Shown in pieces: positions 21,726 through 33,340 of a stretch of 64,000 bases of DNA; within the stretch, counting starts at the first letter, position 1, and every line of letters starts with the position of its first letter. The notes under the pieces were generated by a model. The model was given only the letters and a program-made list of their open reading frames with translations. It was not told where the DNA came from and made no database searches. A program made the position numbers and the translations under genes. The stretch is from Spinellus fusiger (Eukaryota; Mucoromycota; Mucoromycetes; Mucorales; Phycomycetaceae), in assembly GCA_025094145.1 (NCBI GenBank), contig JALLLS010000042.1, positions 1 to 64,000 on the forward strand, written 5' to 3'.

Positions 21726-22639
21726 GGATTCAATGAAAAAAAAGAGGGGAAATAAAAAGGGAAAGAAGGAAGAGAAGACTGTGTTTATATCTATTCTACC
21801 TGTCTGTAGATAGAATCAGCAGAAGAAGAAGGAAAGAAGAAGAATCAGCAGAAGAAGAAGGAAAGAAAGAGGAGTAGAAATAAAGATAAAGAGTGAGTCA
21901 ACCTCTTCTCAAGATAACGGAATGAAGGTTAAATTGCACGTCATATCCGATTGAACCACCGACACCCTTTCTCTCCTCTTCTCCCATGAAATCGCATGGC
22001 CTTCACCCAGTAAGAATGGCCTTTGGGGATTTATGCCGTAGAAGACGAGCCAACACCGGGAATGATGGTGTTTTCTCCAAGGATGCCTTTTAAAAGGGAC
22101 TGCTTTCTAATCAGTCAAGTCTCTACTAAGAATTATTGCCTTTATGACGGGTGTTTTATGTAGGTGTGTAGGGTTCTCCGTTTCTACAGGGTTCAAAAGC
22201 TGCCCTGTCTATTCCATCTATCTATATTTATATAGATATCTATGTAGGTGTGGGTGTGGGTGTGTGTGGGTGGGTGGGTATTTCCCTGCCAAGTAGCCCT
22301 TGTCTTTCTTTGGACAGGTTGGAGGGTTCGTTTGAATCTTCCTCCTCTTCTTTAGATGGGTAAAAAGAGAATAATAAACACAGGAAGAAGGAAGAGAAAA
22401 AGAAAGAAACTAGACTCACAACAAAGAGGACAATTTTCAAAGTTCAAACTTCATCCGCATACTTCTGTCTTATGCCACGTGTGCCGAACTCCCAGTGACT
22501 GCACCTTGTTTCTGTCTCTGTTTCTGTCTCTGTTCTTTTTTTAGTGTTCTTCTCCTGCCACGGACATTGAATAGACTGTTGTGACTACTCTTCGTGTGTT
22601 ATTGTCTTTCAAACCAAGCCTTTGCCTCTTCCTTTCCTC
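21726..22639. promoter_or_regulatory. Divergent intergenic region between DUG3-like and uL4m genes
   Basis: The 914 bp between two divergent start codons must hold both promoters. It contains GAAGAAG-rich purine tracts (21740-21900), a TG-rich tract GTGTGGGTGTGGGTG (22245-22280) and CT-rich leader sequence before 22640. No gene is supported in it. I could not identify a specific factor site. Confidence 0.45.
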
Positions 22640-23767
22640 ATGTCATTGCTACGAGCCTTCACCACTGCAGCTGGATCTGTGTCTGCCTTCACCAAAGTAA
22701 AACCCACCCACCCACTCCCAGGAAGAGTGACTGCTGAACATACCAGAAAGTATAGCTTATGCCTTGTTTCTTTCTTTCTTTCTTTGTGCATAGACAGCTA
22801 CTGCTGTACAAAAGTCCACCTTTGCTACAATAGCAACCACAGTGCCTAGAGGTAGTTTACCACCCACACCTGAAAAAATAAAATAAAATATGCCCACCTA
22901 TCTACACATCCGCACACACACACACACACAATGATACACACACCCGCACACACACACTCATGTTTATCCTGTCACTCTACAGCAACTCCCGTCTTCTCAT
23001 CCCACGTCCAGGCATTTCTTCATGACTTTAGCACCAACGAGCCTGTCTCGATTGTCAACCTCGACCGTAGTGTGTTTGGAGCCCCCATTCGAAAAGACAT
23101 TCTCCATCGTGTTGTGGTGTGGCAGCGAGACGGCATGCGACAGGGCACCCACTCCACCAAGGGACGTGCTGATGTGCGTGGATCCACACGAAAGGCTGCA
23201 CCACAAAAGGGTCGAGGAAGAGCAAGAATGGGTAGTTTGAGAGCACCCCACATTCGAGGAGGTAATTGAGCTGTTTCTATTCTGCAACACAGATGGCAAT
23301 ACGGATTGCAACACGAAGAATAAACCTTCTTGTGTGGGTGTGTTTATATAGGTGGTATTGCCTTTGGACCCAAGCCTAGAGATCACACCACAGATCTGCC
23401 AAGAAAAGTACAGGAAATGGGACTGCGCGTTGCCCTGAGTGCAAAGTATGCCCAGGACCAACTCATTGTCGTGGACTCCTTTGCCCAGTTCACATCGCCC
23501 AAGACACGCGAATTGAAGCATATCATTGATACCGCCTATGGGGAGCCTACTATGCTGGTGGTCCTGAATGACTGCAATGTTCAGCTGGAGTTGGCGGCTC
23601 GTAACATCCCTCGCTGTGAAGTCATTCATGTGGAGGACACTAATGTAGTAGATCTTCTAACCTATGACAAGGTTGTTATTGAGAAGAGTGCTGTGGAGAC
23701 ATTACAGATCACGCTGGGATATCCCAAAGACACGCCAGAAGTACTTGTAAAGAAAGAAACACTTTAA
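22640..23767 (+). CDS. YML6: Mitochondrial large-subunit ribosomal protein uL4m, four exons, 269 aa
   Basis: Component of the mitochondrial 54S/large ribosomal subunit lining the exit tunnel (family knowledge). Exons are 22640-22696, 22794-22851, 22983-23261 and 23352-23767, total 810 nt with consistent phases. The N-terminus ([12 protein letters not shown]...) is basic/hydroxylated and lacks acidic residues, as expected for mitochondrial import. The L4 core shows [39 protein letters not shown] and [20 protein letters not shown]. The last exon gives [20 protein letters not shown]. The C-terminal Rossmann-like part ([15 protein letters not shown]) is complete. The gene diverges from the DUG3-like gene. 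Confidence 0.95.
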
Positions 23768-23908
23768 TCTATACTCTACATATTTTACATACTATTTGTG
23801 AATGGGAGGGTATGCATGCTGTTTTTGGGTTAAATAAAAATACAGAGAATTCTTGGCCTATACTCTTTTCTCTTGTTCTTCTTGTTCTTCTTGTTCTTCC
23901 TGTCTAGT

Positions 23909-24906
23909 ATGTCTAGTATGTCTGATCCACAGTCAATACGTACAAGGCACTTTCTCTTTCCCTTGAGTGATTCTACTGTAGGGTATAGGCTTGTGGCTTT
24001 GGGAATGAATGCCATTTACCTTGTAGGTGTTGATCCATTTCAACCTGCCATTTGTACTTACATATGTACTTGCACTATAGCTGAGCGTAATAGAAGACAT
24101 GGTTACAACTGGAAGTGATCTTTTACAAGGTACCTTGCCTTACTCTACTCAATTCATCACACATAGACACAACACAAAAACTCACTCAGAAATGTCATTA
24201 GCCACTACACACAGTCCCTCTTCAGATCCATCCCTTGCTACCTCTGCCATCTTCCTGGCCATGACAAGTGTACTCTTGCTCTGTCTTGTAGTGGATCTGT
24301 TGGCCATGACAACGGTACAGTAAAGCAGACAGAGAATCCCTTTGTTGTTGTTGTTGATGCATTATGGATTAGACCAAGTCATGGGCGGTATCTCCCGTTT
24401 GGCACCCTGGGGCTTTCTTCTTTTGTATTAATTGTACTCACAAGGCCTTGTGTGTTCTGGGGCTGCTGCTCAATCAACGCATGCTGTTGAGGGAATGTGA
24501 GGAAAAGTACACATTCTCTGGTCTTCCTATGCAGGGTCTCTCTTTGGAGATATGTCAACTAAAGCTACAATTGAACAGTCTTACTGCTTCTCTGTTATTT
24601 CTGAAGGATGCAGTAGTGTGTGTAAGTCCTACCTTTTGTTTGTTTAAGAAAAAGAAAAAAAAGACGCGTGTATCTTCTGTTACTGATATGTATCTATGTA
24701 TCTATGTATCTATGTATCTATTTATAAAGGGAGTGTATGTTGTGGCTGCTCATGTCTATGTTGATAGAAGGAGAATGAGAATCAAGGCACAGCAGACATT
24801 GGATCCTGAAATCCCCATGCCACTGATGGGCTGCCAAGTGCCTCGGACTACTACAAGTCCCACTTTTAGTGAGGCACCCACCCTATTGGAACCCCATAGA
24901 CATTGA
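23909..24906 (+). CDS. Unrecognised multi-pass membrane protein, five exons, 209 aa
   Basis: I do not recognise the family. Exons inferred from frame and splice sites: 23909-24022, 24081-24129, 24202-24314, 24445-24621 and 24730-24906, total 630 nt, with every junction in frame and all introns GT-AG (58-130 nt). The spliced product begins MSSMSDPQSIRTRHFLFPLS. It has hydrophobic segments near residues 28-43 (VALGMNAIYLLSVIE), 70-110 (two spans: AIFLAMTSVLLLCLVVDLLA and ALCVLGLLL) and 133-160 (LNSLTASLLFLKDAVV, GVYVVAAHVYV). A polar tail rich in Pro/Thr follows and ends HRH. Consistent splicing and membrane topology argue for a real gene between uL4m and the cyclophilin-RRM gene. Its role is unknown. 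Confidence 0.65.
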
Positions 24907-25508
24907 TAAGGAAGAGGAAGAGGAAGAAGATAGAATAACACACTGCATACACTATAGAGATAAGATATAGATAGATAGGACAAGAGAGAAGATAATAATA
25001 ATAAATATAATCCTCACATGGTATTAATGTCTACAAGCAAATACAAGACACCAAGGATGGTATAGACTACTCATGAAGAACTGTGGATTGTTATTGGGTT
25101 GGAATCAAAGATACCACCCACTTCATTGCTGGTATAATGCAGATGTATCAGGCCATGTTAGTTAAAGAAGGATAGCTTATGCATGTTTCTAGTCAATTCT
25201 TTCTGTAATAATAAAGGCTTTTATTTTGTACAAAAACACTCTTCTCTTTACTTGTTGAGAGTTTAAAATCTATATCTCATAGTCATGAAGTTATAGCAAT
25301 ACGAAAGTGAGGTATGCAAGGGGAAGAAATCATCCAGGATTTGAAGTGTATATTCTTTCATGTACCTCTTTCTCTGTCGTTGTGCCTGTCGTTGTGCCTG
25401 TCGTTGTGCCTGTTTCTGTCGCTGTGTCTGCCCCTGTCCCGCTCTCTTTCTCTTTCTCTTTCTCTGCCCCTGTCCCGCTCTCTGTCCTCTTCTCGCCTGT
25501 CTCTAGGG

Positions 25509-27042
25509 TCAGAGCCTCTCTCTGACCGGTGATGAGGCCTTCCTTCTCTCTGATCTCTCTGATCTCTCTGATCTCTCTGATCTCTCTGATCTCTCTGATC
25601 TCTCTGATCTCTCTGATCTCTCTGATCTCTCTGATCTCTCTGGTCTCTCTGGTCTCTCTGATCTCTCTGATCTCTCTGATCTCTCTGGTCTCTCTGGTCT
25701 CTCTGGTCTCTCTGATCTCTCATCTATCTTTCTATCCGCCCTCATGTCTGCTGTCTTTTGCCGCTTACTGTCCTCTTTTCCTTTAGATTCCTCCTGCTCT
25801 TTGGCACCTTTCTGTTCTCCCTCAAACACCATATCATAATCATCACCACGCGACTGTTTTCTTTCTCCTTCTCTGTAACGTGTCCTCTTTTGTAAATTAT
25901 CAAATCCACCCATGGACTCACCCGCACCATTCATTCTCTTTGTAATCCAGTCTCGATGCAGTTTAGACACTGACTGTGAAAAGTCAACATGGATACGACG
26001 ATCATCAATCAAGACAGACTGCATTTTGAAATAGGCCTGTTCCACTCCATAAGTCAAGGACCCAACACCCACCTACAACTCACCTCCTCAGCATCCTCCT
26101 TTTTATCAAACTCAATAAACGCATAGCAGAGAGAATCCCCCGTCTGTCGGTCACGAATGATCTCACAGCTATTAATGGGCCCAAAGCGCGAAAAGATCAT
26201 CTCAAGGTCCTCGTCCCGTGTCACTGGATTCAATTTACATATAAACAAAACATCTTCTGGCGGCTTGACCTCAGCAAACGGCAAGTCCCCCACCATCTCC
26301 AGCGTCAATGTATGCGCCTTGGCCTCTCTTTCCCTTCGTCTGTTCTCAATCTCCTCTGGATCCCCCACCTCCTCAATCTCCTCGTCCTCTGCAATCCGCA
26401 TCGAGGCCATCTGTTCCTTGGTCGGCACTGGCGATGCATCAGGCACCACCAGTCCCTGTGGATCAGGAAATGGATCGTCAAGAATCACCGTGTGTCGAAT
26501 ACGAATGTCGCGGTAAGGACGTCCTGCATGGTCACAGTAAGCCTCGTTGATCTTGTCCAGTGTGTCGTATCCCTCGGCCACCTCACCAAACACTGTGTAT
26601 TTGCCGTCAAGGTAGTCCAGGTCCTCTGCCAGCGTGATAAAAAACTGACTGGCACTGAGGCCCCCACTTTCCACTGTGGCATCCTGAGCCACGGCCATGG
26701 ACACAGTGCCTCGCTTTAGATGTTTGAGTTTTGGGTTGATCTCTGCTGAAAAGTAGCGCTGCGAGGGGCCGTTGAGAATGCCGTAGACAGATTCATCCTT
26801 GTCGCCTTTTCCCGTGGGATCACCGGTCTGGGCCATAAAGTCCTTTTGGACATTGTGGAAGGGTGAGAAGTTGTAGTATTTGATCTTGCAGAGTTTAAGG
26901 AAGTTGAGGGTGGTTTTTGGACATTCTTCAGTGAACAAGTCAATGACAATATCTCCCAGGGATGTTTCAAGAAGAACAGACTAGACATGATGGTGTTAAT
27001 AGTGCGCACTGGACGTGGTATTCAATGTAGGCTCCTTACCAT
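25509..27042 (-). CDS. Cyclophilin-RRM protein (PPIL4-like), three exons, about 475 aa
   Basis: Peptidyl-prolyl isomerase fused to an RNA-recognition motif, a nuclear family linked to RNA processing. Exons in transcript order: 27040-27042 (the ATG alone), 26084-26980 and 25509-26036, in frame. The start is supported because ATG|GTAAGG...CTAG|TCT gives [20 protein letters not shown], the expected PPIL4 N-terminus. The cyclophilin domain covers about residues 1-165 ([16 protein letters not shown]). The RRM is about residues 244-320 with RNP2 LFICKLNP and RNP1 CYAFIEF. The tail is charged ([19 protein letters not shown]) and then a long SER/PER repeat. The repeat-bearing frame stops at 25509. 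An overlapping minus-strand frame (25358-25723) carries DQR repeats followed by an RD/RE-rich tail, so the true C-terminus is uncertain. Confidence 0.88.
25547..25722 (-). repeat. 9-bp coding minisatellite at the C-terminus of the cyclophilin-RRM gene
   Basis: Nineteen or so copies of a TCTCTGATC-type unit (GATCAGAGA on the coding strand), with C/T variants making Ser-Glu-Arg or Pro-Glu-Arg. The 9-bp period keeps all frames open, so single-base slips could swap the SER frame for the DQR frame downstream. Confidence 0.9.
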
Positions 27043-27615
27043 GGCGGAGGGAGACAGGAAGAAGTGTTCTGATGAAAAGAACAGTCAGGCGTAGTGGTCT
27101 TGGGCACGTGACTAGGCAGAGGAGGAAGGCAATAGGAAGGAAAAGAACCACTTGGCTATTTTATTCATTGGCCGCATAATAGTGTGATGGCATTGTTATG
27201 GTCTTGGGAGGGAGAATAGGTTATATGGAGATGGCGTGTTCAATCGAAGAGTACAGTTTAATTGTACCGAGCGGGATGAGGCTATAATAATAATGGAGAC
27301 GGTGTATTTACCTTGAAGAACTGTCTAATATACACATCATCAGTAGACATTAAGTATTTAGGAAGAAGAGTATGTATTATTGTTCTCTTTTATTTCATTT
27401 TATTAGGGTGTACTCAACTGCCTGTATTGAGAAATAAAGAGAGAGAGAGAGAGAGAGATTTGAATAAAGGTGAATGATAGTATGGCCAGCCTGGAATCTG
27501 TCTGTCTGTTTGTTTATTCTATTGACGATAGAAACTCTATAAGATATATCCATGAGGATTGAGTGGATGTCATCTAATATGAGACAAGCCCTTTATCCTA
27601 ATGGAATATAGACAG
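27043..27615. other. Gap between cyclophilin-RRM gene and LINE
   Basis: Upstream region of the cyclophilin-RRM gene; contains a GA dinucleotide run (27440-27460). No gene is seen. Confidence 0.5.
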
Positions 27616-27748
27616 TTTTTTTTTGTATGGAAGTCACTGACTTCAATTTTATTTACACGCACAACCTATCAGAAGGAGGGAGGAGGGCGAGAGAAAAGGA
27701 TATATCTATAAAGGACAAAATAAAAGGAAACAAAATAAAATAAAACAA

Positions 27749-30700
27749 CTACTGATAACTGTCTAGCTCTTGCTCTTCTGCCAGAGTAGTCACCAAAGAG
27801 ACTGCACGTTGGGCTACCACAGGGGGTAGAAAAGGCTCATCATCAAAAATAAGTCTCCAATGGGCTCTCCAAATGGCTAGTAAAATTGAACTGATGATTT
27901 GGCAAGAGTACATAGACTCATGTGCATTCTCGTATGGAAAAGATAATGCAAAAAGAGCATCGGAAATGGTTAAGAAGGTAGGTGCATGTCCAAATTGAGA
28001 CGACCAGACATCAAACCAAACCTGCCACTTGGGTGGGCATTGGAATAAGAAGTGAAGAGGATCTTCAACAGGGTGGTTGCACAAGGGACAAGAGCTGGAA
28101 GCAAAAACTGCAGGAACAAGAGAGTGGAGTCGTTGGCGGCAAGGTAGTTTACCATGAAGTAGGCGAAACCACACATTGCGCGCCGAGTGTTGTATTTGAA
28201 AGTGCCAGAAGTCCTTCCACTGTATTGCTGTGAGAGGATGGCTGAAGGAAGGAACTGCTTGAGCAGGCAGAGCAGGCAGAGCCAGGCGACGGAAAGAGCG
28301 AGAGCTCAGTTTGTGAATAGGAATATTTCCTAATTTCAGGCAGCTCACCACTGGGCAAAGATCGTAGATCCCTGGTCTATGTTCATCAGAATCAACCGTC
28401 AGGGGAGGAAGACAACATCTCACTAGCAGAGCAGCTAAGAGAATTTTCCTTCTAGCATGGGCACGACGAAGACGGTGAATCAAGCGGGGGGCTACTTGTA
28501 AATCTGCTACTGGCTTCCATCGAAGTCCCTGTAGAGATGGATCAAAGAAAAATGCATCTTTGACCAGAAGTTTTCGGTATCCAGGAGAGTCTTTAAATGT
28601 CTCTGAGTTTACTTGCCAAACATCCTTCAATGGTAAAGTCAAGCATGTGGTTGGTGACAGAGAACAATCAAAGAGAGACCGGGGCAAGGCATCCATGGCT
28701 TTAAGCAAAGTGGCTAGAGAATTGAGGCCATTTTGCAAAAAGAAAGGGCAAGAAGACGGAAAGAAAAGTGGGATAAGATAGTCACCAACATTGCACAGAG
28801 ACTGAAGAACATGTCTGATATAAACAGTAGCAAAGGAGCCACTGGCACGAGGTGAAAGTAGAGGTGCAAGCCAACGCCATTGCAGTGCTAATTGCTGTCT
28901 AGGTGGATCCAATATACCCAATCCTCCTTTACCCTTGGGTGCAGTAAGAAAAGAGTAACGAACAACAGGAAACATGCGGCGTTGAAGAAAAGAAGAGATA
29001 ATTGACTGGAGTCGACGAAAGAAAAGCTTAGAAACAGGGATCACCCTGAGAACATGCCATGCCTCGAAAGAATAAGAGTATTCATAACAGTTGCTCTACC
29101 AAGAACAGACAGCTGCCGTTGTGAATGGATCTGACATGCCGTACTGATAGTATCCAGCAGTCGAGTGCAGAACACATCTCTCTGAGCCAAAGAAGTATAC
29201 AGTGGGAACCCAAGATAAATCAATGGATGAGTAGAATGTCTGTCGTGCCAACTGGTCATACCATGCTGTTCAAGAGCAGGTTGCCAAGAGGGCAAAGATG
29301 CACCAGAAAGAGAAAAGGCTTGGGTCTTTGCAAAATTGATTTTCGCATTAGACGCCTTACTGTAGAGATCCAAATGTAATTGCAGTCTATTCAAGTCCTG
29401 CTGATCTTTAAGAAAAATCAGGGCATCATCAGCATAGGCCAATAGTTTGACAGGAGCAGGAATAGGCTCAAAAGAGTGCGGATTGGTGTGAACAAGAGAG
29501 TAGCCATTGAACTGAGGATCATTGAGGATACAGCGTAATAATGGTTCAAAGGCCAAGTTGAACAGTACAGGAGATAGTGGATCACCCTGACGCAAGCCTC
29601 TGTCTTGGAGTATTGGTAAGGATAAGAACCCATTAACATTAACACGAATCTTGGTTCCAAAGAAGAGAGCTGTGATAGAGTTGACTAACTGGGGAGGAAA
29701 GCCAAACCGAAGAAGAACAGAAGATAGATACAGGGGGTGAACACGGTCGTACGCCTTTTCCTGATCTATCATCACACCAATACTAGAAGATCCACACCTC
29801 TGGGCATCTTCCATCACCAGTCGTGCCATCATACCATTGTCAGCTATGAACCTACCACTCACAAAGCCAGTATGACGGGGTTTACCAAGGATCCACATTT
29901 ACCAATGATACGTGCATTCACCAAGCGAGTGAACACTTTAGCGTCTGCGTTAATGAGAGAGATAGGTCTCCAATTGCGAAGCAAAGAGAGATCACCTGTC
30001 TTGGGCAAAAGTACCATAACTGTATCACGCCAACTAGGAGGGAAGATACCAGACACCAGAGCATCTTTGTACACTTCTCTGACTAAATTGCCATACAGGT
30101 GATGTTGAACAACGAGAGCAAGAATTTCATATGGAATTCCATCTGAGCCAGGACTACTTCGACGTGGTGTGTGTGAAACACCTATCAAAAGATCATCCAT
30201 AGTGAATGGATCGCATAGCTTATCTCTAACAGTAGCTGGTATGATGCATGATGTGGGAATAGCCTCTAATGCAGAAGCAAGGGCTGTATCCTCAATTGGA
30301 TCTGGAGTGTACAATTGTTTGTAGAAGTACTGAGCAGCCTCAGTTTTCTCGCTAGGAGTGGTGCACAAGTTGTTGGTATTGGGGTGACAAAGACTAGGGA
30401 TAGATCGCTGCTGTTGCCTGGTGGTTACAGTGCGCTTCAGATACCCTGCTGACATCTCTCCATGTTCCCTCCAATGCTTTCCGGCCTTCAAAGCAGTAAT
30501 CTCTATTATCTCTCGCTGGATCACAGCAATCTGTGTCTCAACAGGAGGAAGAAGAGTAGTGAGATAAGAGGTGTAGCGATAGTTGCGGAGAATACGGTTA
30601 CGTTTGCGTTGAAGCAATTTCAATTGCTGTTGGCGCCAAGCAGCTTGCTTGCGACCAAATTGTTGAGCTGTCTGTCTAACAGACTCTTTTACTCTTTCCC

Positions 30701-31530
30701 ACTGGCACTGAGTGTCCAAAGCATTAAGCTGAGGAAAAAGATCCGTCAAAACAGAGGAAAGTTTATCCTGGAAAGCAGGTTTTGCAGCCAAAGCTGGATT
30801 AGCACGATAAATCCCTTTACCATGAGGTGTCGGGCCAAAAGAAAAGACTGTGGTAAGAAGAGCATGGTCTGTCCAAGCAGAAGAGATAAACTCCACATTC
30901 GAAGAGTGCACAAAGGGTGCCATGTCGTTGGATGAGAAGATATAATCGATGCAAGAACTAGAATTAGCTCGACGAAAAGTAGGTAGAGGGAGCATATTTG
31001 GAGCTGTAAGGCAGTCCAGGAAGTGAGATGCTAGTGTGTTAATCCAAGAAGAAGGCACACCACAAACAGGAGACAAGAAAGAAGAAGAAAATTGAAATCT
31101 CCAGCAAGGACCAGGCATTTAAAACTGTCAGATTCTTGTGGATCAGACAATTGTTGTAGAAGTGATTGAAAAAAGGTCTTCCTGGGTCCAGCTTGTGCTG
31201 GAGCATAGATGACAAGAAGATCAAATGGATCAAAGAAATTGTTAGAGTGAGAGACAGTGGCCCATAGTGCACAACCATCTAAATCTAAAGAAGGAAGGAC
31301 AGGAGAAAGTAATATTGAAGAATCCAAAGACATAAGCCACAGTGTTGAGACCACAGGCTAGATGTGGTTTGGAATTCAAGGTCAAGAGTGGGAACAAAGT
31401 TGGGAGAAGCATTTGTCTCTTGAAGAGCCACTAAATAAAGATCTTGCATTTGTAAAAAACAAACAAGACTTTGCCTAGAAGATGCATCAGAAGACATGAC
31501 AAGACTTGACAGTTTAGGCTGCCAATCCTA
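27749..31530 (-). pseudogene. LINE ORF2: endonuclease and reverse transcriptase, frameshifted
   Basis: In transcript order: the endonuclease start RIGSLNCQ (about 31525) shifts frame to LYLVALQETNAS (31285-31497). The frame then shifts near 31340 to LLVIYAPAQAGPRKTFFQSL...LVLAGDFN. A further shift near 31095 gives the endonuclease end and RT start (29859-31118: DYIFSSND, GSDGIPYEIL, LLRNWRPISLIN). Another near 29880 leads to the RT core (29041-29898) with GLRQGDPLSPVLFNLAFEPL and the catalytic YADD at about 29425-29436. A last shift near 29042 leads to the C-terminal part (27749-29044) with CPLCNHPVEDPLHFLFQCP, a zinc-binding pattern typical of this LINE group. The RT residues are intact but the frame is not. 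Confidence 0.9.
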
Positions 31531-31676
31531 AGAAGGTTGTTAGACATATATGCCTAAGTGGCTTGGTGTCTTAGTAGTGCAACCACTCCTGGTCTTTGTA
31601 TGTGTCAATGGAGCATGCTTAAAGGCTGTCTTAACCTTTTTCTTAATCTGAGTCTTGGCTAATATCTTTGTTTTCT

Positions 31677-32964
31677 CTAAAGCTGTAAGAGACTTGTCTG
31701 TTCTGATTGGGAGACTGTATCCAGTGTTAGTGTTATTGAGGTTTCTGCCCTATCTACGGCATCAGCAAAGTGCTCCATGTTATCATCAGAGACATCTCCT
31801 TCCTCATCTTCTTTATTCCCTTCATGCTCTTTATCTTCTTCTAAGGCTTTCACCTCTCTCTTCCCTTCCAAGGCCTTTTCCTTCTTTTCCACTTCTTTTC
31901 CTTTATCTTGCTCTGTGAGGGAGAGGTGGTGGTGGTGGCAGGTGTGTTCTTAGTGAGCTCAATAGGCTCTGTGGTGGGTGCTGACTGCACGACCTTAGGA
32001 CGCTTACGGCCCAAGTCATCTCTGTTTCTAGGACAATTGACTGCTACATGTCCTTCTTCTTGACACCCATAACATATCCATTTAGGGCAAGTGGGGCACC
32101 GTTCTCTTGAATGGCCCTCTTTGTGGCAGTAGGAGCAGTGCTCTGGCATATCCAGCCAGTAGCAAAAAACTACTTGAACCATTGTACCACTCTACTCTAT
32201 GGCTCAATGGCTTAAAATTGACCGTTGGAGAGGCAGTACATGCCAGGAAAGCATACCCCCTTCCTAGATACCACTCTCCATGTTCCTTCACATGTAGTCC
32301 TACTTCCAGAACCTTCCCATATGGTGTGAGGGATTCTAATAGTCCTGCACGCACACTCTCAGTATCATCAAAAGGAAGGTTTTTGAGGGAGAGCTTGGTA
32401 ACTTTGCAGTCACTGGGGATAGCTGGGTAGGCCTTGAAGACACTGCCTCCAACTTCCAAGCCACTACCTTCACAGGCAGTAACACAGTGCTCCTCAGACT
32501 GAAGGATGACCTCCACAATCGTCCAAGATCCTTCTTTATGGGTGGCCATGGCCAAGCCTATACCAATAGGGAAGGCTTTATGGGCCTCCCTGTAAAATTG
32601 AGAGGATTTCACTTTGGTGTTGGTGACATCATAGAAATACAAGGCTTCTTGCTGGAAGCCTGATGCCAGACTTGGGGTAATGAGGCTGGAGCCTTTGTAA
32701 GATTGTCCACTGGTGGTGTAAAAGGAACAGTCTTGTACTTGGCTGCTGCTGAGTAAGAACAAAAGGTATTGCTTTATGCTGTTGTTTTGGTCCATGAGGT
32801 GTGTTGGGTGGGCTATGTGCACCACTTGGCAAGTCCAAATTTTTAGCAGGAAGAGCCATGTAGGATGCAATAGAGCAGCAGGATCCAGAAAAAATAGAAT
32901 CATTGGATGCCAAAATAGGAAGTCTTATTTGATTGAGGTGTGATATCCAATTCACAATGCTCAT
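31677..32964 (-). pseudogene. LINE ORF1 with CCHC zinc knuckles, frameshifted
   Basis: The long frame 32082-32903 carries a nucleic-acid-binding-like region (LSLKNLPFDDTESVRAGLLE, KVLEVGLHVKEHGEWYLGRG). Near 32170 the frame changes to 31850-32182, which has two knuckles, CSYCHKEGHSRERC and CYGCQEEGHVAVNC, then a basic linker (KEKKWKRRKRPWKGRER). A third frame (31677-31892) continues as an acidic Glu-rich tail. It probably encoded the RNA-binding protein of the LINE ribonucleoprotein. Confidence 0.85.
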
Positions 32965-33335
32965 CTTGTTGGGTCAACATATCCATTCTCTCTTAATGCC
33001 CTCACAGTGCTGAGATAACTGAGAAGGAAATACAAAAGAGGAGATACACTCACTATGTTTGCAAAAGAGTCTCTTTCTATGCCAATGTCTTTTTCTAGTG
33101 GCATAGGTGTTCTGTTCTTCCATCAAAGGGCATACTTATTACTGTGGGAACATAATAATACACAGTGATTCCTAGTCACTGCATCAGGCCAATCAGCATA
33201 CAGAATCCAATGAAGTTTTTTCTCACTTGATTCTACCCCTATAACAACCACCCACAGCTGTTCTTATTTTCAATCATCAATTTGCATGATTTACTCAGCA
33301 GCCACCCTTAAGTCACAGACTCCTATTTCCTACTA
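32905..33335 (-). repeat. Repeat R1, copy 1 (at the LINE 5' region)
   Basis: Resembles 51385-51755 and 59190-59520. Shared landmarks are GATATCCAATTCA(C/T), CTCAGTGC, GCCATAGGTGTTCTGTT, ATCAAAGGGCACAT, ACAGTGATT(C)...AGTC and TTTTCAATCATCAATT. It lies at and upstream of the LINE ORF1 start. Judged by eye; the exact identity was not computed. Confidence 0.65.
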
Positions 33336-33340
33336 TAGCC

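Larger units (their letters stand above)
27616..33340 (-). mobile_element. Degenerate non-LTR (LINE) retrotransposon
   Basis: Reads on the minus strand. It has ORF1 with CCHC knuckles, then ORF2 with an APE-type endonuclease, reverse transcriptase and C-terminal zinc-binding region. The 3' end is a short A run (T tract at 27616-27624 on the plus strand). At least six frame changes break the two ORFs, so this copy is dead. The 5' limit is not certain; sequence out to about 33340 is shared with two other places in the window. An ATAGACAG next to the A tail (27608-27615) recurs at about 33992, which might mark a target duplication and a longer 5' region, but this is weak. Confidence 0.88.

Noticed and set aside
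22640..23767. Bacterial-type ribosomal L4 as evidence for a bacterial window
   Set aside because: The gene has three spliceosomal introns and an import-like N-terminus, so it is the nuclear gene for the mitochondrial protein.
25529..25786. Plus-strand frame of ISL repeats
   Set aside because: Reverse reading of the 9-bp SER repeat of the cyclophilin-RRM gene.
30462..30935. 157-codon plus-strand frame inside the LINE
   Set aside because: It lies opposite the reverse transcriptase region and has no domain of its own.
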